From Rhodospirillales bacterium (GTDB lineage: Bacteria > Pseudomonadota > Alphaproteobacteria > Rhodospirillales > Casp-alpha2), in assembly GCA_017644185.1 (NCBI GenBank), contig JAEPMA010000011.1:1-64000 (forward strand): 64,000 nucleotides of DNA, written 5' to 3'. This document shows, piece after piece, positions 35,539 to 45,100 of the stretch; position 1 is the first letter of the stretch; each line of letters opens with the position of its first letter. The position numbers were made by a program, and so were the translations under genes. The notes beneath the pieces were generated by a model. The model saw nothing but the letters and a program-made list of their open reading frames with translations. It searched no databases and was not told where the DNA came from.

Positions 35539-36528
35539 TCAGATCAGGCCGGAAAGCGGCGACGACGGGTCGGCGTACATCTTTTTCGGCATGCGTCCCG
35601 CCAGATACGCCTGACGGCCCGCAATCACCGCGTGCTTCATGGCTTTCGCCATCATGATCGGGTCCTTGGCCTCGGCGATGGCGGTGTTCATCAACACCCC
35701 GTCACAACCGAGTTCCATCGCAATGGCCGCATCCGATGCGATGCCGACGCCCGCGTCGACGATAACGGGGACTTCGGTCTGTTCCACGATCAGGCGGATA
35801 TTGACCGGATTCTGGATACCCAGACCGGAGCCGATGGGCGCGCCCAAAGGCATGATCGCGACCGCGCCGGCCTCTTCGACCCGTTTGCACAAGATCGGAT
35901 CGTCTGAGCAATACGCCATGACCTTAAAACCTTCTTCGGTCAGTTTGGCGGTGGCTTCGATGGTTTCCGGCATCATCGGATAGAGGGTGCGGGTTTCGCC
36001 CAGAATCTCGAGCTTCACCAAATCCCAGCCACCCGCTTCGCGCGCCAGTCTGAGCGTGCGGACCGCGTCGTCCGCGGTGAAGCACCCTGCGGTGTTCGGA
36101 AGATAGGTGTATTTCTTGGGATCGATGTAATCGATCAGCATCGGCTGATCCGGATCGGTCAGGTTCACGCGCCGGACGGCGACGGTGATCATATCGATAT
36201 CGGCGGCGACGCAGGCTTGGCGGTTGATTTCATAATCCGCGTATTTACCCGTCCCGATAATCAGACGCGACTTGAATGTGCGTCCGGCGACGACCAGCGG
36301 ATCGTCGTCGGTCTGCACCCCGTCAGGCGCCCCACCACCGATGAAATGCACGATCTCGAGCTTATCCCCCTCGGCCACCAAGGTATCGGTATATGTCGAT
36401 TTGGGGACGATCTCGAGGTTGCGTTCGACCGCGACCTTGGCCGGATCGAGGCCGATTTCGCGTAAAAGGCCGTCGACGCTGGTATTCGCGCCCAATTCCC
36501 GGGTTTCACCGTTGATCGTGATCTGCAT
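35539..36528 (-). CDS. thiSG: ThiS-ThiG fusion (sulfur carrier protein and thiazole synthase)
   Basis: A 329-residue fusion. Residues 1-66 are a ThiS ubiquitin-like carrier ([13 protein letters not shown] to VHFIGGG). Residues 75-329 are ThiG, with the Schiff-base lysine in [11 protein letters not shown] (Lys172) and the phosphate loops [16 protein letters not shown] and [18 protein letters not shown]. ThiG builds the thiazole phosphate of thiamine from DXP, dehydroglycine and the ThiS thiocarboxylate. In the fusion the ThiS Gly-Gly tail at 64-66 is not C-terminal, so activation needs cleavage or another sulfur donor. No other thi gene is adjacent, and no THI-box sequence was found upstream. 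Confidence 0.92.
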   Translation of the reverse strand: MQITINGETRELGANTSVDGLLREIGLDPAKVAVERNLEIVPKSTYTDTLVAEGDKLEIVHFIGGGAPDGVQTDDDPLVVAGRTFKSRLIIGTGKYADYEINRQACVAADIDMITVAVRRVNLTDPDQPMLIDYIDPKKYTYLPNTAGCFTADDAVRTLRLAREAGGWDLVKLEILGETRTLYPMMPETIEATAKLTEEGFKVMAYCSDDPILCKRVEEAGAVAIMPLGAPIGSGLGIQNPVNIRLIVEQTEVPVIVDAGVGIASDAAIAMELGCDGVLMNTAIAEAKDPIMMAKAMKHAVIAGRQAYLAGRMPKKMYADPSSPLSGLI

Positions 36529-36720
36529 CTGTCTTTCCTAATAGCGTCCGCCACACCCGAAGATTACCGGGTTCGGCTGTCTCTTTGAGTATGGGCCGCG
36601 CCCGGCCCTTTTTCAACGTGGCCAAGAGAGGGAATTCACCCTGTTTCCCCGCCTGCCGGGCGTGATATAAAAATACCGAATCTCCTTGCCTTTCAAGGCC
36701 TGTAAGGACACTAAAAACCG

Positions 36721-37167
36721 ATGCCGAGCACGATTTTGATTTTGAACGGGCCCAACCTGAACATGTTGGGAACCCGCGAACCGGAGATTTACGGTTCCGA
36801 GACCCTGGCCGATGTCGAGGCCCGGTGCCGTTCGCGTGCCGAAACGCTGGGCGTCGAGATCGACTTCCGCCAATCGAATATCGAGGGCGAGCTGGTCGGC
36901 TGGATACAGGACGCGCGCACATCGGCAAGCGGGATCATCATTAACGCGGCGGCGTACACGCACACATCCGTGGCGCTGCTCGATGCGCTGAACACCTGCG
37001 ACATGCCCATTGTCGAGGTACATCTTTCGAACATTCACCAGCGGGAATCGTTCCGCCACAAGTCATATATCGCCCGCGCCGCGGACGGGATGATTTGCGG
37101 TCTCGGCTCGCTGGGTTATGAATTGGCACTGGAAGCCGTTGCGAAACGGCTGGACGGGGGAAACTGA
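36721..37167 (+). CDS. aroQ: Type II 3-dehydroquinate dehydratase
   Basis: A 148-residue dodecameric dehydratase of the shikimate pathway, converting 3-dehydroquinate to 3-dehydroshikimate. It shows [19 protein letters not shown], the Tyr/Asn block [13 protein letters not shown], the catalytic His in [17 protein letters not shown] and the C-terminal GYELALEAV. It is the first gene of aroQ-accB-accC-aat, an order known from many Alphaproteobacteria, and ends 3 bp before accB. Confidence 0.96.
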   Translation: MPSTILILNGPNLNMLGTREPEIYGSETLADVEARCRSRAETLGVEIDFRQSNIEGELVGWIQDARTSASGIIINAAAYTHTSVALLDALNTCDMPIVEVHLSNIHQRESFRHKSYIARAADGMICGLGSLGYELALEAVAKRLDGGN

Positions 37168-37170
37168 AGT

Positions 37171-37635
37171 ATGGCTAAGGAACCGAAATCCGGCTTGAAG
37201 GTCGACGAAGACCTGATCCGAAAGCTGGCCGGATTGCTGGATGAAACCGGTCTTGGTGAAATCGAGATCGAAGAAGGCGACAGCAAGATCAGGGTTTCGC
37301 GTGGCGGCACCAGCGTGGTCGCAGCGGCGCCGGCGCCGATGGCTGCTCCCGCGGCAGCGCCCGCAGCGGCGGCACCGGCCGGCGAAGATCTGTCGAGCCA
37401 CCCGGGCGCCGTGGCATCGCCGATGGTGGGGGTGTGCTACCTCTCGCCCGACCCCAAGAGCGAGCCATTCTGCACGGAAGGTGACACGGTAAAAGAAGGC
37501 GACACCCTCCTCCTTATCGAGGCGATGAAAGTCTTCAACCCGATTGCCGCGCTGAAATCGGGCACCGTGAAGCGAATCCTGGTCAGCGACGGCACGCCGG
37601 TGGAATTCGGCGAGCCCCTGGTCATCATCGAGTGA
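37171..37635 (+). CDS. accB: Biotin carboxyl carrier protein of acetyl-CoA carboxylase
   Basis: A 154-residue BCCP. The N-terminal helix region (about 1-48) is followed by an Ala/Pro linker (50-75) and the biotinyl domain with EAMKVFNPI, where Lys120 is biotinylated. The usual residue after Val is Met (EAMKVMN); Phe is a common variant. It carries CO2 from AccC to the carboxyltransferase in malonyl-CoA synthesis. It lies 14 bp before accC. Confidence 0.96.
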   Translation: MAKEPKSGLKVDEDLIRKLAGLLDETGLGEIEIEEGDSKIRVSRGGTSVVAAAPAPMAAPAAAPAAAAPAGEDLSSHPGAVASPMVGVCYLSPDPKSEPFCTEGDTVKEGDTLLLIEAMKVFNPIAALKSGTVKRILVSDGTPVEFGEPLVIIE

Positions 37636-37649
37636 ACGGGACCCGGTGA

Positions 37650-39008
37650 ATGATTGAAAAGGTCCTCATCGCCAACCGCGGCGAAATCGCGCTCCGTATC
37701 ATGCGCGCGTGCCGTGAAATGGGGATACAGTCCGTTGCGGTGCACTCCACGGCGGACGCCAACGCCATGCATGTCCGGCTCGCCGACGAGAGTGTGTGCA
37801 TCGGCCCGCCGGCGGCCAAAGACAGCTACCTCTCGACCGCGGCGATTCTCTCGGCCGCCTCCATTACCGGTGCCGACGCGATTCACCCGGGCTACGGGTT
37901 CCTGTCCGAGAACGCGGACTTCGCTGAGATGGTCGCCGAACACGGCATCAAGTTCATCGGCCCGACGGCTGAGCACATCCGCCTTATGGGCGATAAGATC
38001 ACCGCCAAACAGGCAGCGCGGGATTCGGGTATTCCCTGCGTCCCCGGTTCCGATGGCGAAGTGGTCGATTATGAAGATGCCAAGCGCTGGGCCAACAAGA
38101 TCGGGTATCCGGTGCTGATCAAGGCAGCGGCCGGTGGCGGCGGGCGCGGCATGAAAGTCGCGAAAACCGAAGAAGAACTGCACGACGCGTTCGACGTCGC
38201 CAGAAACGAGGCGGAAGCCTCGTTCGGCAACCGCGCCGTTTATATGGAGCGTTATCTCGACCGGCCGCGTCATATCGAGGTTCAGGTTCTCGCCGACCAG
38301 GAAGGTAACGTCGTGCATTTGGGCGAGCGGGACTGCTCGTTGCAGCGCCGCCACCAGAAAATTCTGGAGGAATCGCCCTCGCCCGCCCTTAACAAGGATG
38401 AGCGCGCCAAGATCGGTGAAACCGTCGCTGACGCGGTGCGAAAGCTCGGCTATCAGTCCGCAGGCACCATCGAGTTCCTGTACGAGAACGGCGAATTCTT
38501 CTTCATCGAGATGAACACCCGCCTCCAGGTCGAACATCCGGTAACGGAGGCCGTCACGGGGATGGATCTGGTCCGCGAAATGATCCGCATTGCTTCCGGT
38601 CACCCGATCGATTATGGGCAGGAAGAAATTCGTTTCCACGGTCATTCGATCGAATGCCGCATCAACGCAGAAGACCCGTTCACGTTCGCGCCCTCGCCCG
38701 GCATGGTGAATGAATACCATGCGCCGGGCGGTTTGGGTGTGCGCGTCGACAGTGGGCTTTATTCCGGTTATCGGGTGCCGCCTCATTACGACAGCATGAT
38801 CGCCAAGCTGATCGTGCACGGCCGCAACCGGGGCGAATGCCTGATGCGGCTCAGACGCGCCCTCACCGAGTTCGTCATCGACGGGATCAAAACGACGATC
38901 CCGCTGCATCAGGAACTGATTTTGAATGACGAATTCATTAATGGCGATTACGATATTCACTGGCTTGAGGAATACCTGAAAAAGCGTGAAGCCGACGGAG
39001 GACGATGA
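37650..39008 (+). CDS. accC: Biotin carboxylase subunit of acetyl-CoA carboxylase
   Basis: A 452-residue ATP-grasp enzyme that carboxylates biotin on AccB. It shows the N-terminal LIANRGEIALRIMRACREMGI, the Gly-rich ATP loop AAAGGGGRGMKVAK, HIEVQVLAD, and the catalytic FFIEMNTRLQVEHPVTE with ECRINAEDP. Full length. The stop overlaps the aat start by 4 bp. Confidence 0.97.
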   Translation: MIEKVLIANRGEIALRIMRACREMGIQSVAVHSTADANAMHVRLADESVCIGPPAAKDSYLSTAAILSAASITGADAIHPGYGFLSENADFAEMVAEHGIKFIGPTAEHIRLMGDKITAKQAARDSGIPCVPGSDGEVVDYEDAKRWANKIGYPVLIKAAAGGGGRGMKVAKTEEELHDAFDVARNEAEASFGNRAVYMERYLDRPRHIEVQVLADQEGNVVHLGERDCSLQRRHQKILEESPSPALNKDERAKIGETVADAVRKLGYQSAGTIEFLYENGEFFFIEMNTRLQVEHPVTEAVTGMDLVREMIRIASGHPIDYGQEEIRFHGHSIECRINAEDPFTFAPSPGMVNEYHAPGGLGVRVDSGLYSGYRVPPHYDSMIAKLIVHGRNRGECLMRLRRALTEFVIDGIKTTIPLHQELILNDEFINGDYDIHWLEEYLKKREADGGR

Positions 39009-39685
39009 GTAACCGGAGCTCAGACGACTTCGAACTGACACCGGAGCTACTGCTCAGGGCTTATACTGTCGGGGTCTTCCCGATGGCCGAGAGCCGCACC
39101 GCCACCACGATTTCATGGATCGATCCTCGCAACCGGGGAATCCTCCCCCTCGATGACCTGCATATCTCGAAAAGTCTGAAGAAGACGATCCGCAAGGGAC
39201 CGTTCGAGGTTTCGTGTAACCGCGACTTCGCCACCGTGGTGCGCGAATGCGGCCGGCGCACACCCGACCGGGGCGAAACCTGGATCAATCCGCAGATCGA
39301 ACAGGCGGTCAACGAACTGCATAGAATGGGCTATGCCCACAGTGTCGAGACCCGCCTCGACGGCGCGCTTGTGGGTGGGCTTTACGGGGTCGCATTAGGG
39401 GGTGTGTTCTTTGGGGAGAGCATGTTCTCGCGCGTGACTGACGCGTCGAAAGTGGCCCTCGTCGACTTGTGCGCCCGGCTCAGGATCGGGCGGTTCAAGC
39501 TCTTGGATACCCAATTCGTCACCGAACATCTGAAAAAATTCGGTGCCGTCGAAATCCCGGCCCGTGAGTTCCTGAAAAAGCTCGAAGCCGCCCTATCGGT
39601 GCACTGCCTTTTCCCCGCGGATATCGACCAGGACACACTTACTGGCGAGCTCGAGCGGATGTTCCAGCGATCGACGAACACATAG
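39005..39685 (+). CDS. aat: Leucyl/phenylalanyl-tRNA-protein transferase
   Basis: A 226-residue transferase that adds Leu or Phe to N-terminal Lys/Arg of proteins, creating N-degrons recognised by ClpS. It has LTPELLLRAYTVGVFPMAES, WIDPRNRGILPL, HSVETRLDGALVGGLYGVALGGVFFGESMFS and LDTQFVTEHLKKFGAVEIP, all diagnostic. Translationally coupled to accC by a 4-bp overlap. ClpS and ClpA, which use its product, are encoded at 53.5-56.3 kb in this window. Confidence 0.96.
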   Translation: MSNRSSDDFELTPELLLRAYTVGVFPMAESRTATTISWIDPRNRGILPLDDLHISKSLKKTIRKGPFEVSCNRDFATVVRECGRRTPDRGETWINPQIEQAVNELHRMGYAHSVETRLDGALVGGLYGVALGGVFFGESMFSRVTDASKVALVDLCARLRIGRFKLLDTQFVTEHLKKFGAVEIPAREFLKKLEAALSVHCLFPADIDQDTLTGELERMFQRSTNT

Positions 39686-39689
39686 CGCC

Positions 39690-39794
39690 TATTTCCCGGC
39701 CGAAGCGAAGCGCCGAGGCGGGACCCATCTCAGAGAAGTTTCCGCAAATTGGACAATGGGTCCCGGATCGGCCCATCGGCCCGTCCGGGAAATA
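39690..39794. repeat. Large palindromic repeat R5 between aat and the DUF2155 gene
   Basis: A 105-bp element has perfect 10-bp ends, TATTTCCCGG and CCGGGAAATA. Nested inside are GGGACCCAT (39720) and ATGGGTCCC (39756), plus GGCCCATCGGCCC. It occupies almost the whole convergent junction and would fold into a long hairpin in both transcripts. It is unrelated in sequence to R2-R4. Confidence 0.65.
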
Positions 39795-39805
39795 ATGTCG
39801 GGAAA

Positions 39806-40201
39806 TCAGTTGCCCTCGGTGATCCGCTCTTTGCAGTCGAGCACCCACACATCATAGACCGGATGCTCGAGGGCATTGAGCGCTGGGCTGGACGCGAACA
39901 TCCATCCCGCGAACGTTAGAACGGGGGCCTCCCCCGGCCGCTGCTCGGCGATTTCCAAAAACGCGGTGCTTTCGGGTGTTTCTTCTGGGGGACGCTTGTC
40001 GCAATGATCGACGCGGATCAAAAGCGTGCCGAAGCGCACGGTCGTCCCGACGCGGACGTCGATGGTGTTGACCCGCGCGGTGACCTTGTCGAGGGTTTGA
40101 AGGACCGCAACCGCGTGCGGATCCGCCGACGCGGGCTGGGGGATGAAAAACAGGCACAAGCCGACCACGGGCAGCACACCGCCCAGGATCCTACGCAACA
40201 T
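39806..40201 (-). CDS. DUF2155 domain-containing periplasmic protein
   Basis: A 131-residue secreted protein. A signal peptide (MLRRILGGVLPVVGLCLFF, cleavage after ASA) is followed by the DUF2155 domain: VAVLQTLDKVTARVNTIDV, IRVDHCDKRPPEETPESTAFLEI, FAGWMFASSPALNALEHPVYDVWVLDC. The two cysteines may form a disulfide. Function is unknown, but the gene is commonly found beside NDUFA12 and aat in Alphaproteobacteria. It ends the minus-strand run NDUFA12-mlaD-mlaD-DUF2155. Confidence 0.85.
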   Translation of the reverse strand: MLRRILGGVLPVVGLCLFFIPQPASADPHAVAVLQTLDKVTARVNTIDVRVGTTVRFGTLLIRVDHCDKRPPEETPESTAFLEIAEQRPGEAPVLTFAGWMFASSPALNALEHPVYDVWVLDCKERITEGN

Positions 40202-40224
40202 CGGTTGAACGAGGGACGAGAGAA

Positions 40225-40677
40225 TCAGCCCCCTCCTCCGGTCGCGAGGAAGATGATTTCACCGACCTGGTCTTCCAGTGATTTGAAGTCCTTGGTGCGG
40301 GCGATCTTGCCGCCGTCCGCCAAATACTCCTTGGCGCCGCCCGGTTGAATGCTGATGAACTTGCTGCCGATAATCCCGGCGCTGCCGATGGCGGCAACGC
40401 TGTCGGCGGGAATCTTGACGTCGGACCTGACCGACATCGAAACGACCGCGTCGAAGGTCCCGGCATCGATACTAAGATCGTTGACGGTGCCGACTTTAAT
40501 GCCGTTGATCCGGACATCGCTGCCATTCGTCAGACCACCCACCTTGAAGAAAGCGGCGGTTACCTTATACCCTTCCACCGCGCGGACCTGGGCCGTGTTC
40601 AGCGCGAAGACCAGAAACACGATCGCCGTCACCAGCACAACCGCACCCAGAATCGTTTCGACCGCATTCTTCTTCAT
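40225..40677 (-). CDS. mlaD: MlaD/MCE family lipid-binding protein (downstream paralogue)
   Basis: A 150-residue MCE-domain protein with one N-terminal membrane helix (about 8-26) and the MlaD core: VEGYKVTAAFFKVGGLTNGSDVRINGIKVGTV, then IPADSVAAIGSAGIIGSKFISIQPGG. MlaD hexamers carry phospholipids between the membranes to preserve outer-membrane asymmetry. No permease (MlaE) or ATPase (MlaF) gene is adjacent. It starts 1 bp after its upstream paralogue ends. Confidence 0.88.
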   Translation of the reverse strand: MKKNAVETILGAVVLVTAIVFLVFALNTAQVRAVEGYKVTAAFFKVGGLTNGSDVRINGIKVGTVNDLSIDAGTFDAVVSMSVRSDVKIPADSVAAIGSAGIIGSKFISIQPGGAKEYLADGGKIARTKDFKSLEDQVGEIIFLATGGGG

Positions 40678-40678
40678 A

Positions 40679-41152
40679 TCACTGCACCTTCTTCTGCTGG
40701 GCGCGCTTCGCTTTACCCTCTGAGATGATCAGGTCGAGCAATTCGGAAACCACGACCGCATCCTGGGTGAACGTGATCGTATCGCCGTCCTTCAGCAGCG
40801 CTTCCTCCGCACCCGGTCCGAGGCTGATGAATTTTGAACCGAACAATCCGTCCGTATGGATGGCCGCCGAACTGTCCTTGGGGATTTTGACGGCGCCGTC
40901 GATCCAGAAGGTCACCACAGCCCGAAAATCCTCGTTCAGCCACATCTTTTCGACTGCGCCGATGCGGACGCCCGACAAATAGACCGGATCCCCCTCGACC
41001 AAACCGTCGACACGATTGAAGCTGGCGGAAACACGTGTGCCGGCCCCCTGCCCGGCGTAGTCGTCCCGACCGCCGTACACATAAACCATGACACCCAGGA
41101 AAACCGCGAAGACGGCCGCGCCGACCGAGACTTCCTTCAGTTCGACATTCAT
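40679..41152 (-). CDS. MlaD/MCE family lipid-binding protein (upstream paralogue)
   Basis: A 157-residue MCE-domain protein with an N-terminal membrane helix (about 10-27). Its MCE core runs from TRVSASFNRVDGLVEGDPVYLSGVRIGAV to SAAIHTDGLFGSKFISLGPG. The tail adds EALLKDGDTITFTQDAVVVSELLDLI and a basic end. It is clearly paralogous to the downstream MlaD but divergent. It overlaps the NDUFA12 gene by 4 bp. The pair could form mixed hexamers. Confidence 0.86.
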   Translation of the reverse strand: MNVELKEVSVGAAVFAVFLGVMVYVYGGRDDYAGQGAGTRVSASFNRVDGLVEGDPVYLSGVRIGAVEKMWLNEDFRAVVTFWIDGAVKIPKDSSAAIHTDGLFGSKFISLGPGAEEALLKDGDTITFTQDAVVVSELLDLIISEGKAKRAQQKKVQ

Positions 41153-41532
41153 TCGGGCGACCAGGCCTCGTAATCGCCGGTGGCGTGGGCGCGTTGCCCG
41201 CCTTTGAAGTCATGGCCCTTGGGGCGGTAGGCATTGATGGTGCCGGTCATGTTCGGCTGGTGGGGCTTCTGCCAGGACCGCGACTTGGCGGCCATATCGG
41301 TCAAAGGCTCCGGCGTCATGTGATGCAGCCACGCATGCCATTCAGGGGGAACGCGCGATGCTTCGACGGTGCCTTTGAAAAGCACCCAGCGGCGCACACG
41401 GCCGTGCAGTTTCGCGCCGTTCTTCGCCTCGAAGTAACGGTTGCCGAATTCGTCGGTGCCGACCTGGCGACCGTTCATCCAGGTGTAAATAAGAGTCCCG
41501 ATGCTCATCAGTGTGCGGTCCCGTTCCGTCAT
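41149..41532 (-). CDS. NADH:ubiquinone oxidoreductase subunit NDUFA12
   Basis: A homologue of the mitochondrial complex I accessory subunit B17.2, about 127 residues from ATG at 41532. The motif GTLIYTWMNGRQVGTDEFGNRYFE, RRWVLFKG, and VPPEWHAWLHHMTPEPL to KPHQPNMTGTINAYRP is the family signature. In Alphaproteobacteria it is a peripheral arm subunit of respiratory complex I. MSIG, eight codons further in, is an alternative start. It heads the operon that continues into two mlaD genes. Confidence 0.9.
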   Translation of the reverse strand: MTERDRTLMSIGTLIYTWMNGRQVGTDEFGNRYFEAKNGAKLHGRVRRWVLFKGTVEASRVPPEWHAWLHHMTPEPLTDMAAKSRSWQKPHQPNMTGTINAYRPKGHDFKGGQRAHATGDYEAWSPE

Positions 41533-42103
41533 AAAGTCACGCCCCGAGCCACCGTCGCGGCGGGCGACACAATATCGCACTTAGCCCATCATGCGGCAAG
41601 CGTACGCTGAACCCGCCCTGTCACACTCACCAAAGCCGGAATCGGGATGAGCAATTTGTGCGCCTCGTGGTCGAATCGTATCCAGCCGCCGTCCGGCCGT
41701 TAAAGTTGTCCCACCGGCCGCGATCGGACGATTAACAATGTTACCCTTGAGCCACCGCCGCTTTGGCACCACTCCATGCCGCGATCGTTAAAATTCGTCC
41801 GAACAACGGCGGGAAAAATTTCGAAATTTCTCGAAACAGGCGTTATCCCCGGAATTCTGCGGACCCTGAAATTGTCAACCCAAAATATTGCGTTTTTTTG
41901 ACCCCAGTGGGACGAAATCTAGTTGAACCGAAAATTTAGCTATGTCTAGATGTCGTTCGTTGCACCTGGGCATACACGATATCTAGTGTTTTCGCACAAA
42001 AGATACGAGCAGCGGTAAAACCGCCGTCGAAGGGCAACCGGGGGGCCGTCAAAGGTCCATTAGAATCAGAGTTGTAAACCCTTAGTCATCTATCGGGGGA
42101 AAG
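41533..42103. other. 571-bp divergent intergenic region upstream of nrdJ
   Basis: No gene is supported. It contains the nrdJ promoter region with an NrdR box at 41974-41989. A possible -35 TTGCAC at 41960 would place the -10 inside that box. A weaker repeat-like segment (TATGTCTAGATG at 41941) lies upstream. I looked for a cobalamin riboswitch core, as expected for a B12-dependent enzyme, and saw none. The left part should include the NDUFA12 promoter. Confidence 0.6.
41974..41989. promoter_or_regulatory. NrdR box upstream of nrdJ
   Basis: ACACGATATCTAGTGT matches the 16-bp NrdR consensus (ACAC-wATAT-nT-wGTGT) at nearly every position. It is 115 bp upstream of the nrdJ ATG. NrdR is an ATP/dATP-sensing repressor of ribonucleotide reductase genes. 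Usually two boxes occur about 31 bp apart; only a degenerate second site is visible. Confidence 0.75.
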
Positions 42104-45100
42104 ATGCGTATTTCGCGACACTACACGACCGAAGGCCAATCGCCGTATGACGCCCTGGAATTCCGCACCACGTCGAGCGAGATCCGAAACCCGGACGGAT
42201 CCGTGGTGTTTCAGCTGGACGAACTCGAAGTGCCGAAGCGTTACTCGCAGGTTGCGAGCGATGTGCTGGCTCAGAAGTACTTCCGCAAGGCTGGCGTCCC
42301 GGCAATCCTGAAATCCGTCGAGGAGAACACCGTCCCGGCATGGCTGTGGCGCAAGGAGCCGGATGAAAAGGCCCTCGCCGATCTGCCCGAAAACGAGCGT
42401 TATATCGGTGAAACCAGCGCCAAGCAGGTTTTCGACCGGCTCGCCGGCACCTGGACTTACTGGGGCTGGAAAGGCGGCTACTTCGACAGCGAGGAAGACG
42501 CTCAAGCCTATTTCGACGAAATGCGTTTCATGTTGGCCAACCAGTCCGGCGCCCCCAACTCGCCGCAGTGGTTCAATACCGGCCTTCACTGGGCATATGG
42601 CATTGACGGTCCGGCGCAGGGTCACTCCTACGTCGATTTCGAAACCGGCAAGCTGGTTCAGTCGCAGTCGGCCTACGAACACCCGCAGCCGCACGCCTGC
42701 TTCATTCAGTCCGTCAGCGACGACCTGGTGAACGAAGGCGGAATCATGGATCTCTGGGTCCGTGAAGCACGTCTGTTCAAGTACGGCTCCGGCACTGGTT
42801 CCAACTTCTCGCAAATCCGCGGCGATGGCGAACCACTGTCGGGTGGTGGGAAATCGTCGGGTTTGATGAGCTTCCTCAAAATCGGTGACCGGGCTGCCGG
42901 CGCGATCAAGTCGGGCGGCACCACGCGCCGCGCCGCCAAGATGGTCGTGGTCGATATCGATCACCCGGACATCGAGCACTTCGTGAACTGGAAAGTGATC
43001 GAAGAGCAGAAAGTCGCCGCCCTCGTCGCCGGTTCCAAGCTCGCCAACACGCACCTGAATGCGGTGATGAAGGCCTGCAACGAGAGCGAACTCGACGATG
43101 AGAAGAAGTTCGATCCGAAGGAGAACGCCCCGCTCAAGGCCGCGATCCGCGCCGCGCGCAAGGTAATGATCCCGGAAAACTACGTGCAGCGGATCATTCA
43201 GTTCGCCAAGCAGGGCTACACCTCGCTCGAGTTCAAGGAATACAACACCGACTGGGATTCCGAGGCATACGTCACGGTCGCCGGTCAGAACTCGAACAAC
43301 TCGGTGCGCGTCACCAACGACTTCCTGCAGACGGTTCTGGATAACGGTGAATGGGACCTGATCCGCCGCAAGGACGGCAAGGTCGACAAACGCATCAGCG
43401 CCGCCAAGCTGTGGGACGACGTCGGGTACTCCGCATGGGCCTGCGCCGATCCGGGCATCCAGTTCGACACCACCATCAACGAATGGCACACCTGCCCGAC
43501 GTCGGGCCGGATCAACGCGTCGAACCCCTGCTCGGAGTACATGTTCCTCGACGACACGGCATGCAACCTGGCGTCTCTCAACCTCATGAACTTCCGTGGC
43601 GAAGACGGCATCTTCGATGTCGCCGGCTTCACCCATGCGGTCACGCTCTGGACCATCACGCTGGAAATCTCGGTCCTGATGGCGCAGTTCCCGTCCAAAC
43701 GGATCGCCGAGCTGAGCTACCGTTACCGCACCCTGGGTCTTGGGTACGCCAACATCGGCGGTTTCCTGATGGCTGCGGGCATTCCCTATGACAGCGCCGA
43801 AGGCCGCGCCATCTGCGCCGCCATCACGTCGCTGATGTGCGGTCAGGCCTACGCCACGTCCGCCGCCATGGCGGAAAGCCTGGGCGCGTTCCCGGGCTAC
43901 GAGCCGAATGCCGAGCCGATGCTCCGCGTGATGCGCAACCATCGCCGCGCCGCGCACGGCGAAGCCGAGGGCTACGAGGGATTGAGCATCAATCCGGTGC
44001 CCTTCGTCGCCAACGACTGCCCGGACACGGCGCTCGCATCGGCGGCGGCCGAAGCTTGGGACCGTGCCCTTGATCTCGGTCAGCAGCACGGCTATCGCAA
44101 CGCGCAAGTCACCGTGATCGCACCGACCGGGACCATCGGTCTCGTGATGGACTGCGACACAACCGGGATCGAGCCGGACTTCGCTCTGGTGAAATTCAAG
44201 AAACTGGCCGGTGGCGGTTACTTCAAGATCATCAACTCGATGGTCCCCCAGGCAATGACTACGCTTGGTTACGACGAAGCGCAGATCAAGGACGTGATCG
44301 ACTACGCGGTTGGCCATGGCACCCTGAAAGGCGCGCCCGCCATCAATCACGAAACCCTCAAAGCCAAGGGCTTCACCGACGATGCCTTGGCCAAGATCGA
44401 GAAAAACCTGGGTGAGGCGTTCGAAATCAAGTTCGCCTTCAACAAGTGGACGCTCGGCGAGGCCTTCTGCACCGAGGTGCTGAAGCTCGAGAAAGCGTCA
44501 CTCGACGATCTCAGCTTCAACATGCTGTCGGCCCTCGGGTTCTCGAAGGCCGAAATCGAAGCCGCCAACACCTACGTTTGCGGTGCGATGACGGTCGAAG
44601 GTGCGCCGCACCTGAAGGAAGAGCATCTTGCGGTGTTCGACTGCGCCAGCCCGTGTGGCCGTATCGGCAAGCGTGCGCTCTCGGTCGAAAGCCACATCCG
44701 TATGATGGCGGCGGCGCAGCCGTTCATCTCGGGTGCGATCTCCAAGACCATCAACATGCCAGCGTCGGCGTCGGTTGAGGACTGCAAGGAATCGTACATG
44801 CTGTCGTGGCGTCTTTGCCTGAAGGCGAATGCGCTCTACCGCGACGGCTCCAAACTGTCGCAGCCCCTCTCCGCCGCACTCATCGACGAGGATGTGGAAG
44901 ATGCGGACGAGGTCGCCAACGATCTCGCCGAGGCACCGCTGGTGGCGCGTGCCGAAGCGATCACCGAGCGGATCATCGAGCGTTACATCGCCGAGCGCCG
45001 CCGCCTCCCCGACCGCCGCAAGGGTTACACCCAGAAAGCGACCGTCGGCGGACACAAGGTGTACCTCAGAACCGGTGAATACGAAGACGGCCGTATCGGC

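Noticed and set aside
36529-36720. A TPP riboswitch expected upstream of thiSG.
   Set aside because: No CTGAGA/ACCTGATCTG-like THI-box sequence on the minus strand in this gap.
37437-39041. A 534-codon frame antisense to accC.
   Set aside because: Shadow of accC; no recognisable domain.
41533-42103. A cobalamin riboswitch expected upstream of the B12-dependent reductase.
   Set aside because: No recognisable B12-box or conserved core sequence was seen by eye.
42086-44350. A 754-codon open frame antisense to nrdJ.
   Set aside because: It lies entirely opposite a clear gene; GC-rich codon bias creates long antisense frames, and the translation resembles no known protein and lacks a ribosome site.
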